Notes: a model not told the origin generated them from the sequence alone. A stretch of DNA of 64,000 nt from Devosia subaequoris (GCF_014197055.1 NZ_JACIEW010000002.1:186001-250000), one strand, 5' to 3'. Positions 15,830 to 25,887 are shown, numbered from the stretch's first letter. Program-made: numbers and translations.

Positions 15830-17278
15830 TTGCCGCAGCCGCCGACCACCATCACCGACGAACTGGGCATTGCCCTGTCCAATCTGGCGGATTCCGCGAC
15901 CGGAGTGCTGACGCCCACATTGCGACTGGGAGTCACCGGCCTTAGCCGGGCCGGCAAAACCATTTTCATCACGGCACTTGTGCACAATCTGCTCACGCAA
16001 GGGCGCTTGCCCGGCTTCGGGCCGCTGGCCGATGGTCGCTTCATCGGCGCGCGGCTGGCTGAATACCCCGATGCGACCATTCCCCGCTTCGCCTATGAGC
16101 AGCATCTTGCTGCGCTCTCGGCCAATCCCCCGATCTGGCCGGAGAGCACCCGCCGCATTTCCCAGCTTCGCCTGGTGCTCAAATTCCAGTCGGCGAAATG
16201 GTGGGGCGGCATGACCGGACCGGCCACGCTCAACCTCGATATCGTGGACTACCCCGGTGAGTGGCTGCTCGACCTGCCCCTGCTCGGCCTCGGCTTTGCC
16301 GAATGGAGCACTGAGGCCCTCGAGCGAGCCCGCCAGCCGGGCCACGCGGACGAGGCCGCAGAATTTCTCGCCGCTCTGGACCAGACCGACATTTCCAAAG
16401 ACGCGAATGACCCGGACGCCGAGCGTCTGGCTAGCACCTTCACCACCTATCTCCGGCGCAGTCGCGAACACGGTGCGCTCTCGACCCTGCCGCCGGGGCG
16501 TTTTCTACTGCCGGGCGATCTCGAAGGCTCACCAGCGCTAACTTTTGCGCCCTTGCCGCCACTGGCAGGCAAGCGCACCGGCAGTCTCCATGCGATGCTG
16601 GAAAACCGCTACGAAGCCTATAAGGCCCAGGTGGTGCGCCCCTTCTTTCGCGACCACTTCGCCCGGCTCGACCGGCAGGTGGTGCTGGTCGACACCTTGC
16701 GCGCGCTCAATACCGGCCCGGCCGCCGTCAATGATCTGGAGACAGCACTGACATCGGTATTGTCCTGTTTCCGCCAGGGAGATGCCAATCCGCTGCTGCG
16801 CCCCTTCTCGCGCCGTATCGACCGCATCCTGTTTGCCGCCACCAAGGCCGACCACGTGCATCACACCAGCCACGACCGGCTGGAAGCCATCCTCAATCGC
16901 CTGGTTGCCAATGCCCGCAAGCGGGCGATTTTTGCCGGGGCAGAGACAAAGTCCATCGCCATGGCCGGCATCCGCGCCACCAGCGAGGGCACCATTCGCG
17001 AGGGGGCAGACACCTTGCCCACGCTCGTCGGCACCCCGATTGATGGCGAAGTTCTCGATGGCGCCACCTATGACGGCAAAACCGAAATCGCCTTGTTTCC
17101 CGGTGACTTGCCGGCGCGGCCGGATTCACTTTTTGAGAATGGCAGCCCCGTCGCTCTCAATTTCTTGCGCTTCACGCCACCGCAGAAGCTGGAGCGCAAC
17201 GCCTCTGGCGATGTCGTGCTGCCCCATATTCGCCTTGACCGGGCGCTCGACTATCTCATCGGAGACTGGATGGCATGA
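15830..17278 (+). CDS. ycjX: YcjX-family P-loop protein (DUF463)
   Basis: YcjX is a stress-associated GTPase-like protein paired with the membrane protein YcjF in many proteobacteria. The protein has the family P-loop (GVTGLSRAGKTIFITALVHN), then LDIVDYPGEWLLDLPLL as the switch region, and FAATKADHVH as the guanine-binding-like NKxD segment. No ATG is available near the N-terminus. I chose the TTG at 15830, 9 bases after GGAG, giving 482 residues; the frame stays open back to a TTG at 15779. It overlaps ycjF by four bases (ATGA), so they form an operon. Confidence 0.85.
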   Translation: MPQPPTTITDELGIALSNLADSATGVLTPTLRLGVTGLSRAGKTIFITALVHNLLTQGRLPGFGPLADGRFIGARLAEYPDATIPRFAYEQHLAALSANPPIWPESTRRISQLRLVLKFQSAKWWGGMTGPATLNLDIVDYPGEWLLDLPLLGLGFAEWSTEALERARQPGHADEAAEFLAALDQTDISKDANDPDAERLASTFTTYLRRSREHGALSTLPPGRFLLPGDLEGSPALTFAPLPPLAGKRTGSLHAMLENRYEAYKAQVVRPFFRDHFARLDRQVVLVDTLRALNTGPAAVNDLETALTSVLSCFRQGDANPLLRPFSRRIDRILFAATKADHVHHTSHDRLEAILNRLVANARKRAIFAGAETKSIAMAGIRATSEGTIREGADTLPTLVGTPIDGEVLDGATYDGKTEIALFPGDLPARPDSLFENGSPVALNFLRFTPPQKLERNASGDVVLPHIRLDRALDYLIGDWMA

Positions 17279-18294
17279 AGCGACCCGTGGCCCATACCGT
17301 CACCAAGAACGAGACGTCTGCTGAACGCACCCGTGCGCCCCGCGCCTTCACACCCGACCGCGCCGAGATCGTTGAAGTCGCCTTCACGCCTGAGGCGCAG
17401 CCCGATCTCATCGCGCCAGCCCCCCGCCGCATGGGCTGGCGGGGCCGATTGGCCTGGACCACGGGAGGTATCCTGATATCCGCCGGACTTGGTCTGGCCG
17501 CCGACCGGCTGATCCGCGACCTCTTCGCGCGACACGAATGGCTCGGCTGGGCAGGCCTCGGCATCCTCGGCGCCTTCCTCGTGGCGGTTATTGCCCTGAT
17601 CATCCGAGAAATGGCTGCCCTGCGGCGTCTGTCCGTCCTCGACGCGGTTCGTGCTGAAGCTGCCCGCGCCCATGCCGACAACGACCGCAAGCGCGCTGGC
17701 TCGGTGCTCGACCACCTCAACGGCGTCTATTCTGCCCGGCCCGATCTGGCTCGTGCCCGCAAAAGTCTCAACGATCAGACCGGCGATCTCTTTGATGGAG
17801 CAGAAGTCATCGCCCTGGCCGAACGCAGCCTGATGACGCCACTCGATGCCCGTTCGCGCGCGCTCGTCGCCGCCTCGGCCCGCCGCGTCGCGCTGGTCAC
17901 TGCCGTCTCGCCACGCGCGCTTATCGATGTTGCCTTTGTCATCTATGAAAGCATCCGCCTCGCCGGCGCCATTGCCGCGCTTTATGGCGCACGCCCTGGC
18001 CTGTTCGGCTTCTGGCGGCTGGCAGGCGCGGTATTGACCCATCTCGCCGTCACAGGCGGCCTCGTCCTCACCGATGGCGTGGTCGAACAACTGGTCGGCC
18101 AGGGCCTCGCCGCCAAGCTTTCTGCGAGACTGGGCGAAGGCGTGGTCAACGGGCTGATGACGGTACGCGTCGGCATTGCCGCCATGCGCGTCGTTCGGCC
18201 CCTGCCCTTCGAAACACTCTCCCAGCCTACAGTGCGTGACTTCATCCCCGAACTGGTCAAAGTCACAACCGATGCGGGCAAACCAGCGGCTTGA
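17275..18294 (+). CDS. ycjF: YcjF-family inner membrane protein (DUF697, UPF0283)
   Basis: A 339-residue membrane protein, the usual partner of YcjX. It has a charged N-terminus, two transmembrane helices around residues 62-80 and 92-112 (GILISAGLGLAADRLI, LGILGAFLVAVIALIIREM), and a C-terminal DUF697 domain with VAASARRVALVTAVSPRALI and further hydrophobic helices. The start overlaps the ycjX stop as ATGA. The biochemical role of the pair is not established; stress response is inferred from family knowledge. Confidence 0.87.
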   Translation: MKRPVAHTVTKNETSAERTRAPRAFTPDRAEIVEVAFTPEAQPDLIAPAPRRMGWRGRLAWTTGGILISAGLGLAADRLIRDLFARHEWLGWAGLGILGAFLVAVIALIIREMAALRRLSVLDAVRAEAARAHADNDRKRAGSVLDHLNGVYSARPDLARARKSLNDQTGDLFDGAEVIALAERSLMTPLDARSRALVAASARRVALVTAVSPRALIDVAFVIYESIRLAGAIAALYGARPGLFGFWRLAGAVLTHLAVTGGLVLTDGVVEQLVGQGLAAKLSARLGEGVVNGLMTVRVGIAAMRVVRPLPFETLSQPTVRDFIPELVKVTTDAGKPAA

Positions 18295-18312
18295 CGCGCT
18301 CGAGTTAAATCA

Positions 18313-18328
18313 ATATATCATGATATAT
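18313..18328 (+). promoter_or_regulatory. Perfect palindromic operator overlapping the arsR start codon
   Basis: ATATATCATGATATAT is a 16-bp perfect inverted repeat whose last two bases are the first two of the arsR ATG. Its position and AT-rich symmetry fit an ArsR/SmtB operator for autoregulation. Confidence 0.65.
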
Positions 18329-18683
18329 GGATACGAATGAAGCAATAGAGGCATTCGGCGCTCTCTCTCACCCGGGGCGCATTGCCATCTTCAGATTGCT
18401 GGTGGCTGCAGGACCCGAAGGGCTCGCTGCTGGACGCATCGGTGAGCAACTGGGCCAGAAGCAGAACACGACCTCGGTCAATTTGTCGGTGCTGGAGCGC
18501 TCCGGCCTCGTAAGCAGTCAGCGCGACGGTCGACAGGTGATCTATTGGGCCAATTTTGAGGCTGTCGGCGGGCTGGTTGCCTTCCTGCTTGAAGATTGCT
18601 GTGGTAGCCGCAGCGAGGCATGCGCGCCAGTAGCAGAGATCCTGGCCCGACCTTCCATTCCCCAGACCGAACCCGTGTGTTGA
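18327..18683 (+). CDS. arsR: ArsR-family arsenite-responsive repressor
   Basis: A 118-residue winged-helix repressor. The DNA-reading region is IGEQLGQKQNTTSVNLSVLE followed by the wing (SSQRDGRQVIYW). Three cysteines at the C-terminus, Cys91, Cys92 and Cys99 (LEDCCGSRSEACAPV), plus Cys118, fit the C-terminal As(III) site described for Acidithiobacillus-type ArsR rather than the helix-3 site of plasmid R773 ArsR. The ATG at 18327 overlaps the operator and no Shine-Dalgarno site is visible, so the mRNA may be leaderless. It abuts arsH, with arsenic sensing as the inferred role. Confidence 0.88.
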   Translation: MDTNEAIEAFGALSHPGRIAIFRLLVAAGPEGLAAGRIGEQLGQKQNTTSVNLSVLERSGLVSSQRDGRQVIYWANFEAVGGLVAFLLEDCCGSRSEACAPVAEILARPSIPQTEPVC

Positions 18684-19409
18684 ATGTCCCACTCTGACGA
18701 AACCATGCCTGCCCTTGCGGCAGACCAATTCATGCTGCCCGAAGCCGGTCGCCTGCTGACGCCGAAACTGTCAACGCATAAGCCACGCATCCTGATGCTC
18801 TACGGCTCCCTGCGCGAGCGATCCTATAGCCGCTTCGCGACGCTGGAGGCTGCCCGCATTCTGGAGGCCCTTGGAGCCGAAGTGCGTATCTTCCATGCCA
18901 ACGGCCTGCCCCTGCCCGATGACGCGACCGCCGAACACCCCAAGGTGCAGGAATTGCGCGCCCTGTCGCTTTGGTCTGAAGGACAGGTCTGGTGCTCCCC
19001 CGAGCGCCATGGTGCAATGACCGGCGTGATGAAGTCCCAGATTGACTGGCTTCCGCTCAACTCCGGCTCAATCCGGCCGACCCAGGGGCGCACGCTGGCC
19101 GTTATGCAGGTCAGCGGCGGGTCGCAGAGCTTCAATGCCGTCAATCAACTGCGGCAACTGGGCCGCTGGATGCGGATGATCACCATCCCCAACCAGTCCT
19201 CAGTCCCCAAGGCTTTCCAGCAGTTTGATGCCGAAGGGCGGATGCTGCCCTCGTCCTTCTATGACCGCATCGTCGATGTGATGGAGGAGCTGATGAAGTT
19301 CACCCTGCTCACCCGCGATCGTGCCGACTATCTGGTCGACCGCTATTCCGAGCGCGTTGAAAGTGCAGCAGCCCTCAACAAGCGCGTCAACCTGAGCGCA
19401 GCAACCTAG
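18684..19409 (+). CDS. arsH: ArsH organoarsenical/NADPH-dependent FMN oxidoreductase
   Basis: ArsH is an NADPH:FMN oxidoreductase of the flavodoxin-like fold that oxidises trivalent organoarsenicals and aids oxidative stress defence. The 241-residue sequence has the FMN-binding loop ([15 protein letters not shown]), the [20 protein letters not shown] block and [20 protein letters not shown], all diagnostic. It begins immediately after the arsR stop, so both are one operon. No arsenite efflux pump or arsenate reductase is nearby. The gene ends convergently with a 4-base overlap with the ferredoxin gene. Confidence 0.92.
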   Translation: MSHSDETMPALAADQFMLPEAGRLLTPKLSTHKPRILMLYGSLRERSYSRFATLEAARILEALGAEVRIFHANGLPLPDDATAEHPKVQELRALSLWSEGQVWCSPERHGAMTGVMKSQIDWLPLNSGSIRPTQGRTLAVMQVSGGSQSFNAVNQLRQLGRWMRMITIPNQSSVPKAFQQFDAEGRMLPSSFYDRIVDVMEELMKFTLLTRDRADYLVDRYSERVESAAALNKRVNLSAAT

Positions 19410-19726
19410 TCCTTCGCCGCGCTCGGCGCCAAGGTGAGCTTCAATCCGTCCAGTTCATCCGAACACAGGATCTGGCAGCTGAGGCGCGAGTTCGGCTTCA
19501 CGTCGCCCACGCTGTCGAGCATGTCTTCTTCTTCCTCGCTCGGCGCGCCAACGGCGTCGAGCCAGTCACCGTCGACATAGCAATGACAGGTTGCGCAGCT
19601 CAGGGCCCCGCCGCATTCAGCCTTGATGTTGAGACCCCAGTCGCGAATGACTTCCATCACGCGCCAGCCCTCGAGCCCTTCGAGCTCGTGCACGTCGCCT
19701 GCCTGGTCGGTAACATTGATCTTCAT
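19406..19726 (-). CDS. 2Fe-2S ferredoxin (adrenodoxin type)
   Basis: A 106-residue electron carrier with the cluster ligands Cys38, Cys44, Cys47 ([15 protein letters not shown]) and Cys84 (RLSCQI). The acidic [10 protein letters not shown] segment is where adrenodoxin-type ferredoxins meet their reductases. I chose the ATG at 19726, preceded by GGAG; the frame extends to 19798 without support. It lies 78 bases downstream of a ferredoxin-NADP reductase on the same strand, and reductase and ferredoxin probably form a redox pair. A second ferredoxin of the same length is at 27816. Confidence 0.9.
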   Translation of the reverse strand: MKINVTDQAGDVHELEGLEGWRVMEVIRDWGLNIKAECGGALSCATCHCYVDGDWLDAVGAPSEEEEDMLDSVGDVKPNSRLSCQILCSDELDGLKLTLAPSAAKD

Positions 19727-19804
19727 GGGGCGCTCCTCAACAGCGGGGCGTCCATACCCCTCAAAAGGCCCCGCCGCAAGAGCGAGGCCGCTGGGCAATA
19801 CGGC

Positions 19805-20878
<1,074 letters not shown>

Positions 20879-20985
20879 TTAGGTCCCATCGGGGCGCATT
20901 GCCCCGCATTGCTCTCATGGGAACCGCCGCTGTCACCAGCGGCCCCGGCTCTTGCCTCAAAGGCGAGTAACATGCTCCACTTATC

Positions 20986-22266
20986 TCAGGAGACGCGACG
21001 AAGGAAGGGGCGCGTACCCAATGGCACTTCGGAGCGGCCAACGGGCTGGTAGAACAGCGCCATTTCCGGCAAGCGGTTTTCCTTGAGAGCCTCGCGGGTC
21101 GGCTCGTGGGTCACCACCAGCGCATTGAGGCCGCAGCGCCACATATGCGGAATCTGATCTTGCAGAACATCGCCTACAGCCCTGATTTCACCGGCATAAT
21201 TCAGCCGCTCGACAAGAAGGCGAGCAGTGGAATAGCCGCGTCCATCGGAAAAGGCCGGAAAGCTAATGGCGATGGAAGCAAAGCGCGCGAGGTCCTCGGC
21301 CACCTCTTCAATTGCGTCGCCCGGCGAGACCTTGAGGCCCAGCGGATGCGGATTGGTCAAATAAGCGTCGCGATTGGCAAGGAATTCGGCCAGTGGGACG
21401 TGAAGATAGCGCGCTTCGGACGGATTGGTGCCCTCTGCCCAGTCCTTGAACGGATCGGCAATAAAGGCCCCGTCCTTCCATAGCGTGTGGCGTGTAGCGG
21501 CACTCATCGGGGAGGCAATAGCTCCATTAAAATCGTAGTGGATGCCGCACTCTTTCTTGTTGAGGCCACGCCACCGTCCGGCGCGCGGGTCCTCACCATC
21601 GGCAACCGCCGAAGTACAAGGCGCGCAGCCAATGGACTTGTAGCCTTTGGCATAGAGCGGATGCTCGGGCAAGCCGTGCGCCTGCCGATACTCGATGACA
21701 TCGGCATCGGAGAAATAGGCCAGCGGATTGACCTTGATCCGGTCATCGCTGGTCAATTCAAAATGCGGCAACACTCCGCGCTCTGAGGTCTGGTAGCGCT
21801 TCCGGCCAGTGACCCAGCCACCATATTGCTCGGTAATAGGCTCCAGTGGCTCGGTCTTGCGAATATGGCAGCACGAATCCGGGTCGTTTTCCCATAGGTC
21901 GCCATTTGGATCGAAACGCTTCACATCATCCTGGTTTGGATGGATGGCGTGAACATTCAGCAGGCCGAGCTGCTTTTTGAGCGTCTCGACATAGTCCAGC
22001 GTCTCAGGGAAGTGTTTGCCGGTCTCGAGGAAATACACCGGCAGTGACGGATCGACCTGCGCCACCATATGCAGCAGCACCGCCGAATCCGCGCCAAACG
22101 ACGACACAATCGCCATGTCGCCCGGCAGCACTTCGGTGATGGCGTAGCGCAGCACGCTGACCGCATCCATCTCATCGAACATGCCGTTGAGCGCCAGAAT
22201 GCCGAGCGCCTTCAGCTTCTCATGTGCGGCCGGCGCCACTGCCGGTGCGAGATTAGACTGTGCCAT
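20986..22266 (-). CDS. cysH: Adenylyl-sulfate reductase CysH fused to a DUF934 domain
   Basis: Residues about 1-250 are CysH, which reduces adenylyl sulfate to sulfite: SSFGADSAVLLHM near residue 55, the iron-sulfur ligands Cys132-Cys133 and Cys214/Cys217, and the catalytic ECGIH cysteine Cys240. The [4Fe-4S] cysteines indicate APS rather than PAPS use. Residues about 258-426 match DUF934 (WKDGAFIADPF, FSDGRGYSTARLLVERL, GDVLQDQIPHMWRCG), which is normally a separate downstream gene. The ATG at 22266 has AAGGAGG upstream and overlaps the end of cysI by 14 bases. At residue 254 an internal ATGAGT may mark the old DUF934 start. Confidence 0.92.
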   Translation of the reverse strand: MAQSNLAPAVAPAAHEKLKALGILALNGMFDEMDAVSVLRYAITEVLPGDMAIVSSFGADSAVLLHMVAQVDPSLPVYFLETGKHFPETLDYVETLKKQLGLLNVHAIHPNQDDVKRFDPNGDLWENDPDSCCHIRKTEPLEPITEQYGGWVTGRKRYQTSERGVLPHFELTSDDRIKVNPLAYFSDADVIEYRQAHGLPEHPLYAKGYKSIGCAPCTSAVADGEDPRAGRWRGLNKKECGIHYDFNGAIASPMSAATRHTLWKDGAFIADPFKDWAEGTNPSEARYLHVPLAEFLANRDAYLTNPHPLGLKVSPGDAIEEVAEDLARFASIAISFPAFSDGRGYSTARLLVERLNYAGEIRAVGDVLQDQIPHMWRCGLNALVVTHEPTREALKENRLPEMALFYQPVGRSEVPLGTRPFLRRVS

Positions 22267-23911
22267 ACAGCGCCTCCTTGAACGGGGCCTCACCCAGTCG
22301 ACGGTAGGCATCCAGGAACGGCTCATCCGCGCTGGTGCGGTTCGCGATGTAGAAATCCACCAGCTTCTCAATGGCATCAGGCACCTGCTCAGCCTGGAAG
22401 CCCGGCCCGATGATCTTGCCCACAGACGCGCCTTCCGTGGCATCGCCACCCAGCGTGATCTGATAGAGCTCGCCGCCCTTCTTTTCGACGCCCAGAATGC
22501 CGATATGGCCGACATGGTGGTGCCCGCAGGCATTGATGCAGCCGGAAATCTTGATCTTGAGATCGCCGATGTCCTTTTGCCGCTCAGGCGCGGCAAAGGT
22601 CTTGCTGATCTCCTGCGCAATCGGAATCGAGCGGGCGTTGGCCAGCGCACAGAAATCCAGGCCCGGGCAGCAGATCATGTCGGTGATCAGGTTGTTGTTG
22701 CCCTCGGCCAGGCCGTTGGCGACCAGCACATCGAACACGGCGCGCAGATCGGCCACCGCCACATGGGGCAGAACCAGGTTCTGCTCATGGGTCACCCGCA
22801 GTTCGTCGAACGAGTATCTCTCCGCCAGATCCGCAACCACATCGATCTGCGTATCGGTCGCATCGCCCGGCGCGCCACCAACCGGCTTGAGCGAAATAGT
22901 CACAGACGCGTAGCCCGGCACCCGGTGCGGATGAAGATTATTGTCGAGCCAGCGCCCATAGGCCGGATCGATAATCGACTCATAGGCCACGTCCACCTTG
23001 TCGCCCGAACGGTCGGCGAAGTCCGGCGGCGCAAAATAGGCAGTAATCCGGTCGAGCTCTTCCTGCGGCAGGGTCAATACCCCGCCGCGCACCTCGGCAA
23101 ATTCGGCCTCGACCTGCCCCTTGATGCTTTCAAGGCCTTCTTCGTGCACCAGTATCTTGATGCGCGCCTTGTACTTGTTGTCGCGGCGTCCATAGCGGTT
23201 GTAAACGCGCATGATGGATTCAAGATAAGCCAACAAATGCTCATTGGGCACGAAGCTGTTGATCAGCTTGGCGACCATGGGCGTACGCCCCAGCCCGCCG
23301 CCTACCCAGACTTCCCAACCGATCTCGCCGGCTGCGTTCACTGCGGCCTGCAAACCGATGTCATGGAAACGGATGGCCGCCCGGTCGTTCGGCGAGCCGG
23401 TCATCGCAATCTTGAACTTGCGCGGCAGATAGGAGAATTCCGGATGCAGGCTCGACCACTGACGGATAATCTCGGCCACCGGACGCGGATCGATAATCTC
23501 GTCTGCGGCGGCACCGGCGAACTGGTCAGTGGTCACATTGCGAATGCAATTGCCGGAGGTCTGGATGGCGTGCATTTCCACGCTCGCCAGCTCTTCCAGG
23601 ATCACCGGAATGTCCTTGAGCTTGGGCCAGTTGAACTGGATGTTCTGGCGCGTGGTGAAGTGCCCGTAGCCACGGTCATAAGTGCGCGCGATATGCGCCA
23701 GTTTCCGCATCTGCCTGGACGACAGCGTGCCATAGGGCACCGCAATGCGCAGCATATAGGCGTGGAGTTGCAGGTAGAGCCCGTTCATCAGCCGCAGGGG
23801 CCGGAACTGGTCCTCGGAAAGCTCGCCCGAAAGACGGCGCTTCACCTGGTCTGCAAACTGTGCTGTGCGACCCGCTACGAAAGCGGCGTCGAATTCGTCA
23901 TATCGATACAT
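22253..23911 (-). CDS. cysI: Sulfite/nitrite reductase (siroheme, 4Fe-4S), CysI
   Basis: A 552-residue ferredoxin-type sulfite reductase that turns sulfite into sulfide. It has the two-repeat architecture with TYDRGYGHFTTRQNIQFNWP near the N-terminus and the C-terminal cluster ligands CCPGLDFC and GCINACGHH, which bind [4Fe-4S] and bridge to siroheme. I chose the ATG at 23911 (MYRYDEFDAAFV), the usual family start; a GTG at 23923 is also open. It overlaps the DUF2849 gene upstream and cysH downstream by 14 bases each, so translation is tightly coupled. Electrons may come from one of the ferredoxins in this window. Confidence 0.92.
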   Translation of the reverse strand: MYRYDEFDAAFVAGRTAQFADQVKRRLSGELSEDQFRPLRLMNGLYLQLHAYMLRIAVPYGTLSSRQMRKLAHIARTYDRGYGHFTTRQNIQFNWPKLKDIPVILEELASVEMHAIQTSGNCIRNVTTDQFAGAAADEIIDPRPVAEIIRQWSSLHPEFSYLPRKFKIAMTGSPNDRAAIRFHDIGLQAAVNAAGEIGWEVWVGGGLGRTPMVAKLINSFVPNEHLLAYLESIMRVYNRYGRRDNKYKARIKILVHEEGLESIKGQVEAEFAEVRGGVLTLPQEELDRITAYFAPPDFADRSGDKVDVAYESIIDPAYGRWLDNNLHPHRVPGYASVTISLKPVGGAPGDATDTQIDVVADLAERYSFDELRVTHEQNLVLPHVAVADLRAVFDVLVANGLAEGNNNLITDMICCPGLDFCALANARSIPIAQEISKTFAAPERQKDIGDLKIKISGCINACGHHHVGHIGILGVEKKGGELYQITLGGDATEGASVGKIIGPGFQAEQVPDAIEKLVDFYIANRTSADEPFLDAYRRLGEAPFKEALYGTV

Positions 23912-24221
23912 GCCCGTCTTCACCTAAGTGCTGGCGATCATACGCCTGCCCATTGAGAGTCAGGGGAGCGGTGGGGCCCGCCGCCCTAATGCGTTCGCGC
24001 AGGCGCTTGGGCACGAGTTGGCCCTCTACCTGCTCAACCTCTTCAGCTTCAACGCTGATTACCCGACCGGTCGCCTTGGTCGCGACGATCGCGCTGTCGA
24101 GTTCTGCCTTATCCTCCTTGGAGAACAGGCGTGCTGCCTGCAAATCTTCGACCCAGTTGCCCTGCCCGTCCAGATAGACGGTCGCTCCCGAAATCAGTTC
24201 ATTGCCCGTCAAGATGTCCAT
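23898..24221 (-). CDS. DUF2849 protein of the sulfate-assimilation operon
   Basis: A 107-residue protein beginning MDILTGNELISGATVYLDGQ with the ATKATGRVISVEAEEVEQVE stretch, as expected for DUF2849. The family occurs in alphaproteobacteria almost always between cysG and cysI and has no assigned biochemical role. The start at 24221 lies 2 bases after the cysG stop, and the end overlaps cysI by 14 bases. There is no signal peptide or membrane helix. The link with sulfite reductase is contextual. Confidence 0.88.
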   Translation of the reverse strand: MDILTGNELISGATVYLDGQGNWVEDLQAARLFSKEDKAELDSAIVATKATGRVISVEAEEVEQVEGQLVPKRLRERIRAAGPTAPLTLNGQAYDRQHLGEDGHVSI

Positions 24222-24223
24222 AG

Positions 24224-25636
24224 TCACGCTACCTTGAAACTGCTTGCGGCCGCATCGGCGGCGTTCGCCCAATCGCTTTCGGCCACTGCCCGGCCGACGA
24301 GGATGACTGCCGGTCCATCGACAAAATCCACCGCGCCTGCCGCCAACTGCCCCAGCGTTGCCGCATAGAGCGTTCTGTTCGCGCGGCCGGCATTGACCAC
24401 AATGCCCACCGGCAGGTCCTGCGCCGCGCCGTACGACAACAACCGCCCGGCGACATCGGCGGCAATCGCCTTGCCCATATAGAGCGCCAAGGTGAGACCG
24501 GACTGCGACAAGGCCGCCCAGTGGGCCAGGTCACCGTCATCGGCACCATGCGCTGTCGCCATCACAAAACCGCTCGATACTTTGCGCAGTGTCACCGGCG
24601 TCGCGCTATCCGCGGCAGCAGCCAGGGCCGCGCTGACACCCGGCACGATTTGATAGGCAATGCCCGCCTTGCGCAGCGCCGCGATTTCCTCGCCCGCGCG
24701 TCCGAACACCATCGGATCGCCCGATTTGAGACGCGCGACGCGCTTACCTTCACCCGCGAGCCGCACGATCAGTGTATTGATCTGCGCCTGGCTGAAAGAA
24801 TGATGCCCACGCGCCTTGCCAACACAGATCTGCTCGGCGTCGCGGCGGCCCATCTCAACCACAGCCGCCGGCACGAGCTGGTCATGCACGATCACGTCGG
24901 CCTGCTGCAGCAGGCGTTGCGCCCGCAAGGTCAGCAAGTCTTCCGACCCCGGACCAGCCCCGATCAGCCAGACCACACCCTGCCCCGCACCATTGGCGGC
25001 ATGGTCGGCCAGCAGTTCTTCTGCGACCGTGATGTCCGCATCCGGTCGCGTCACCAGATCCTCATAGTAGCGCCGACGCGCAGCACCATCGTGAATCAGA
25101 CTTTCAACCTTGCCCCGCAAACCACCGGCCAGACTCGCGATTTTCCCGATGCCAGGCGCCAGCAGCGCTTCAACCTGTGCCCGCACCAGCCGCGCCAAGA
25201 CAGGCGCTTCGCCTTCGGTGGAAATCGCCACCGTCAGCGGCGCACGATCGACAATAGAGGGGGTATAGAAGTCGCAATTGGCGGGAACATCGACCTCATT
25301 CACTGGAATGCCGGCGGCTCGCGCCATGTTCAGCGCACGCGCTCCGGCCGGGCCGTGGTCGGCCACGAAAACTAAGGCGGTATTTGCAAGGTCGCCCACC
25401 TCAAGCGGGCGCGACACAAGGCGAACATCCAGCCCCGCGAAATCGGCGGTGAAGCGCTCGGCGAAGAGCACAACCTCGGCACTCGTCTTTGCCGCCAGCC
25501 GCGCCTTGGCCAGGGCTTCGCCGTCACCGCCAATGATGACGATGCGCTTTCCCCTGACGGCGAACGAGACTGGAAATGTGTTGAGCCGTGCCACGCGTGG
25601 CGTCTCCTGCTGCGACAAACCGGTTGAGCTGCTCAT
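24224..25636 (-). CDS. cysG: Siroheme synthase CysG
   Basis: A 470-residue bifunctional enzyme that makes siroheme for the sulfite reductase encoded downstream. The N-terminal part is the precorrin-2 dehydrogenase/ferrochelatase (VRGKRIVIIGGDGEALAKAR, a Rossmann fold). The C-terminal part is uroporphyrinogen-III C-methyltransferase (VWLIGAGPGSEDLLTLRAQR, RLKSGDPMVFGRAGEE, IVPGVSAALAAAA). It is first in the minus-strand cysG-DUF2849-cysI-cysH operon and starts at the ATG at 25636. The 304-base region upstream contains the promoter for it and for the divergent metallophosphatase. Confidence 0.93.
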   Translation of the reverse strand: MSSSTGLSQQETPRVARLNTFPVSFAVRGKRIVIIGGDGEALAKARLAAKTSAEVVLFAERFTADFAGLDVRLVSRPLEVGDLANTALVFVADHGPAGARALNMARAAGIPVNEVDVPANCDFYTPSIVDRAPLTVAISTEGEAPVLARLVRAQVEALLAPGIGKIASLAGGLRGKVESLIHDGAARRRYYEDLVTRPDADITVAEELLADHAANGAGQGVVWLIGAGPGSEDLLTLRAQRLLQQADVIVHDQLVPAAVVEMGRRDAEQICVGKARGHHSFSQAQINTLIVRLAGEGKRVARLKSGDPMVFGRAGEEIAALRKAGIAYQIVPGVSAALAAAADSATPVTLRKVSSGFVMATAHGADDGDLAHWAALSQSGLTLALYMGKAIAADVAGRLLSYGAAQDLPVGIVVNAGRANRTLYAATLGQLAAGAVDFVDGPAVILVGRAVAESDWANAADAAASSFKVA

Positions 25637-25858
25637 TCCGCGCGAGTCGCGACCAACATTTTCGCCACTCTGAAACTGAGCGGAAAATATGGGTATTCCG
25701 GGCCTCCAGCAAGCGCGCTCTGTCGCTTGGGTGATCTATTTCCGGCGGGCCCCGCGCCGCAAAACATACGCCATGGCGGCTTGACCAAAGTGCGAATAAA
25801 ATTCCGTCATTCCGGATGCTCGAAAAACTGCCTCAAGCGAGACTGGCGCGCATCCCGC
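25637..25858. other. Divergent intergenic region, cysG side
   Basis: No open frame of merit. It should hold the cysG promoter on the minus strand. I cannot recognise a defined operator here; the region is AT-richer than its surroundings near 25790-25815. Confidence 0.5.
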
Positions 25859-25887
25859 TTGTCATTCGGCTGACATCTGCATGTCAT
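25859..25887 (+). promoter_or_regulatory. PHO box array upstream of the metallophosphatase
   Basis: Three heptamers, TTGTCAT, CTGACAT and ATGTCAT, follow each other with 4-base spacers (11-bp phase). This is a very good match to the PhoB consensus CTGTCAT-N4-CTGTCAT, ending 53 bases before the ATG. Confidence 0.82.

Noticed and set aside
22181-23956. 591-codon plus-strand frame opposite cysI
   Set aside because: The minus-strand cysI is fully supported by motifs; the antisense frame has no domain and is typical of GC-rich shadow frames.
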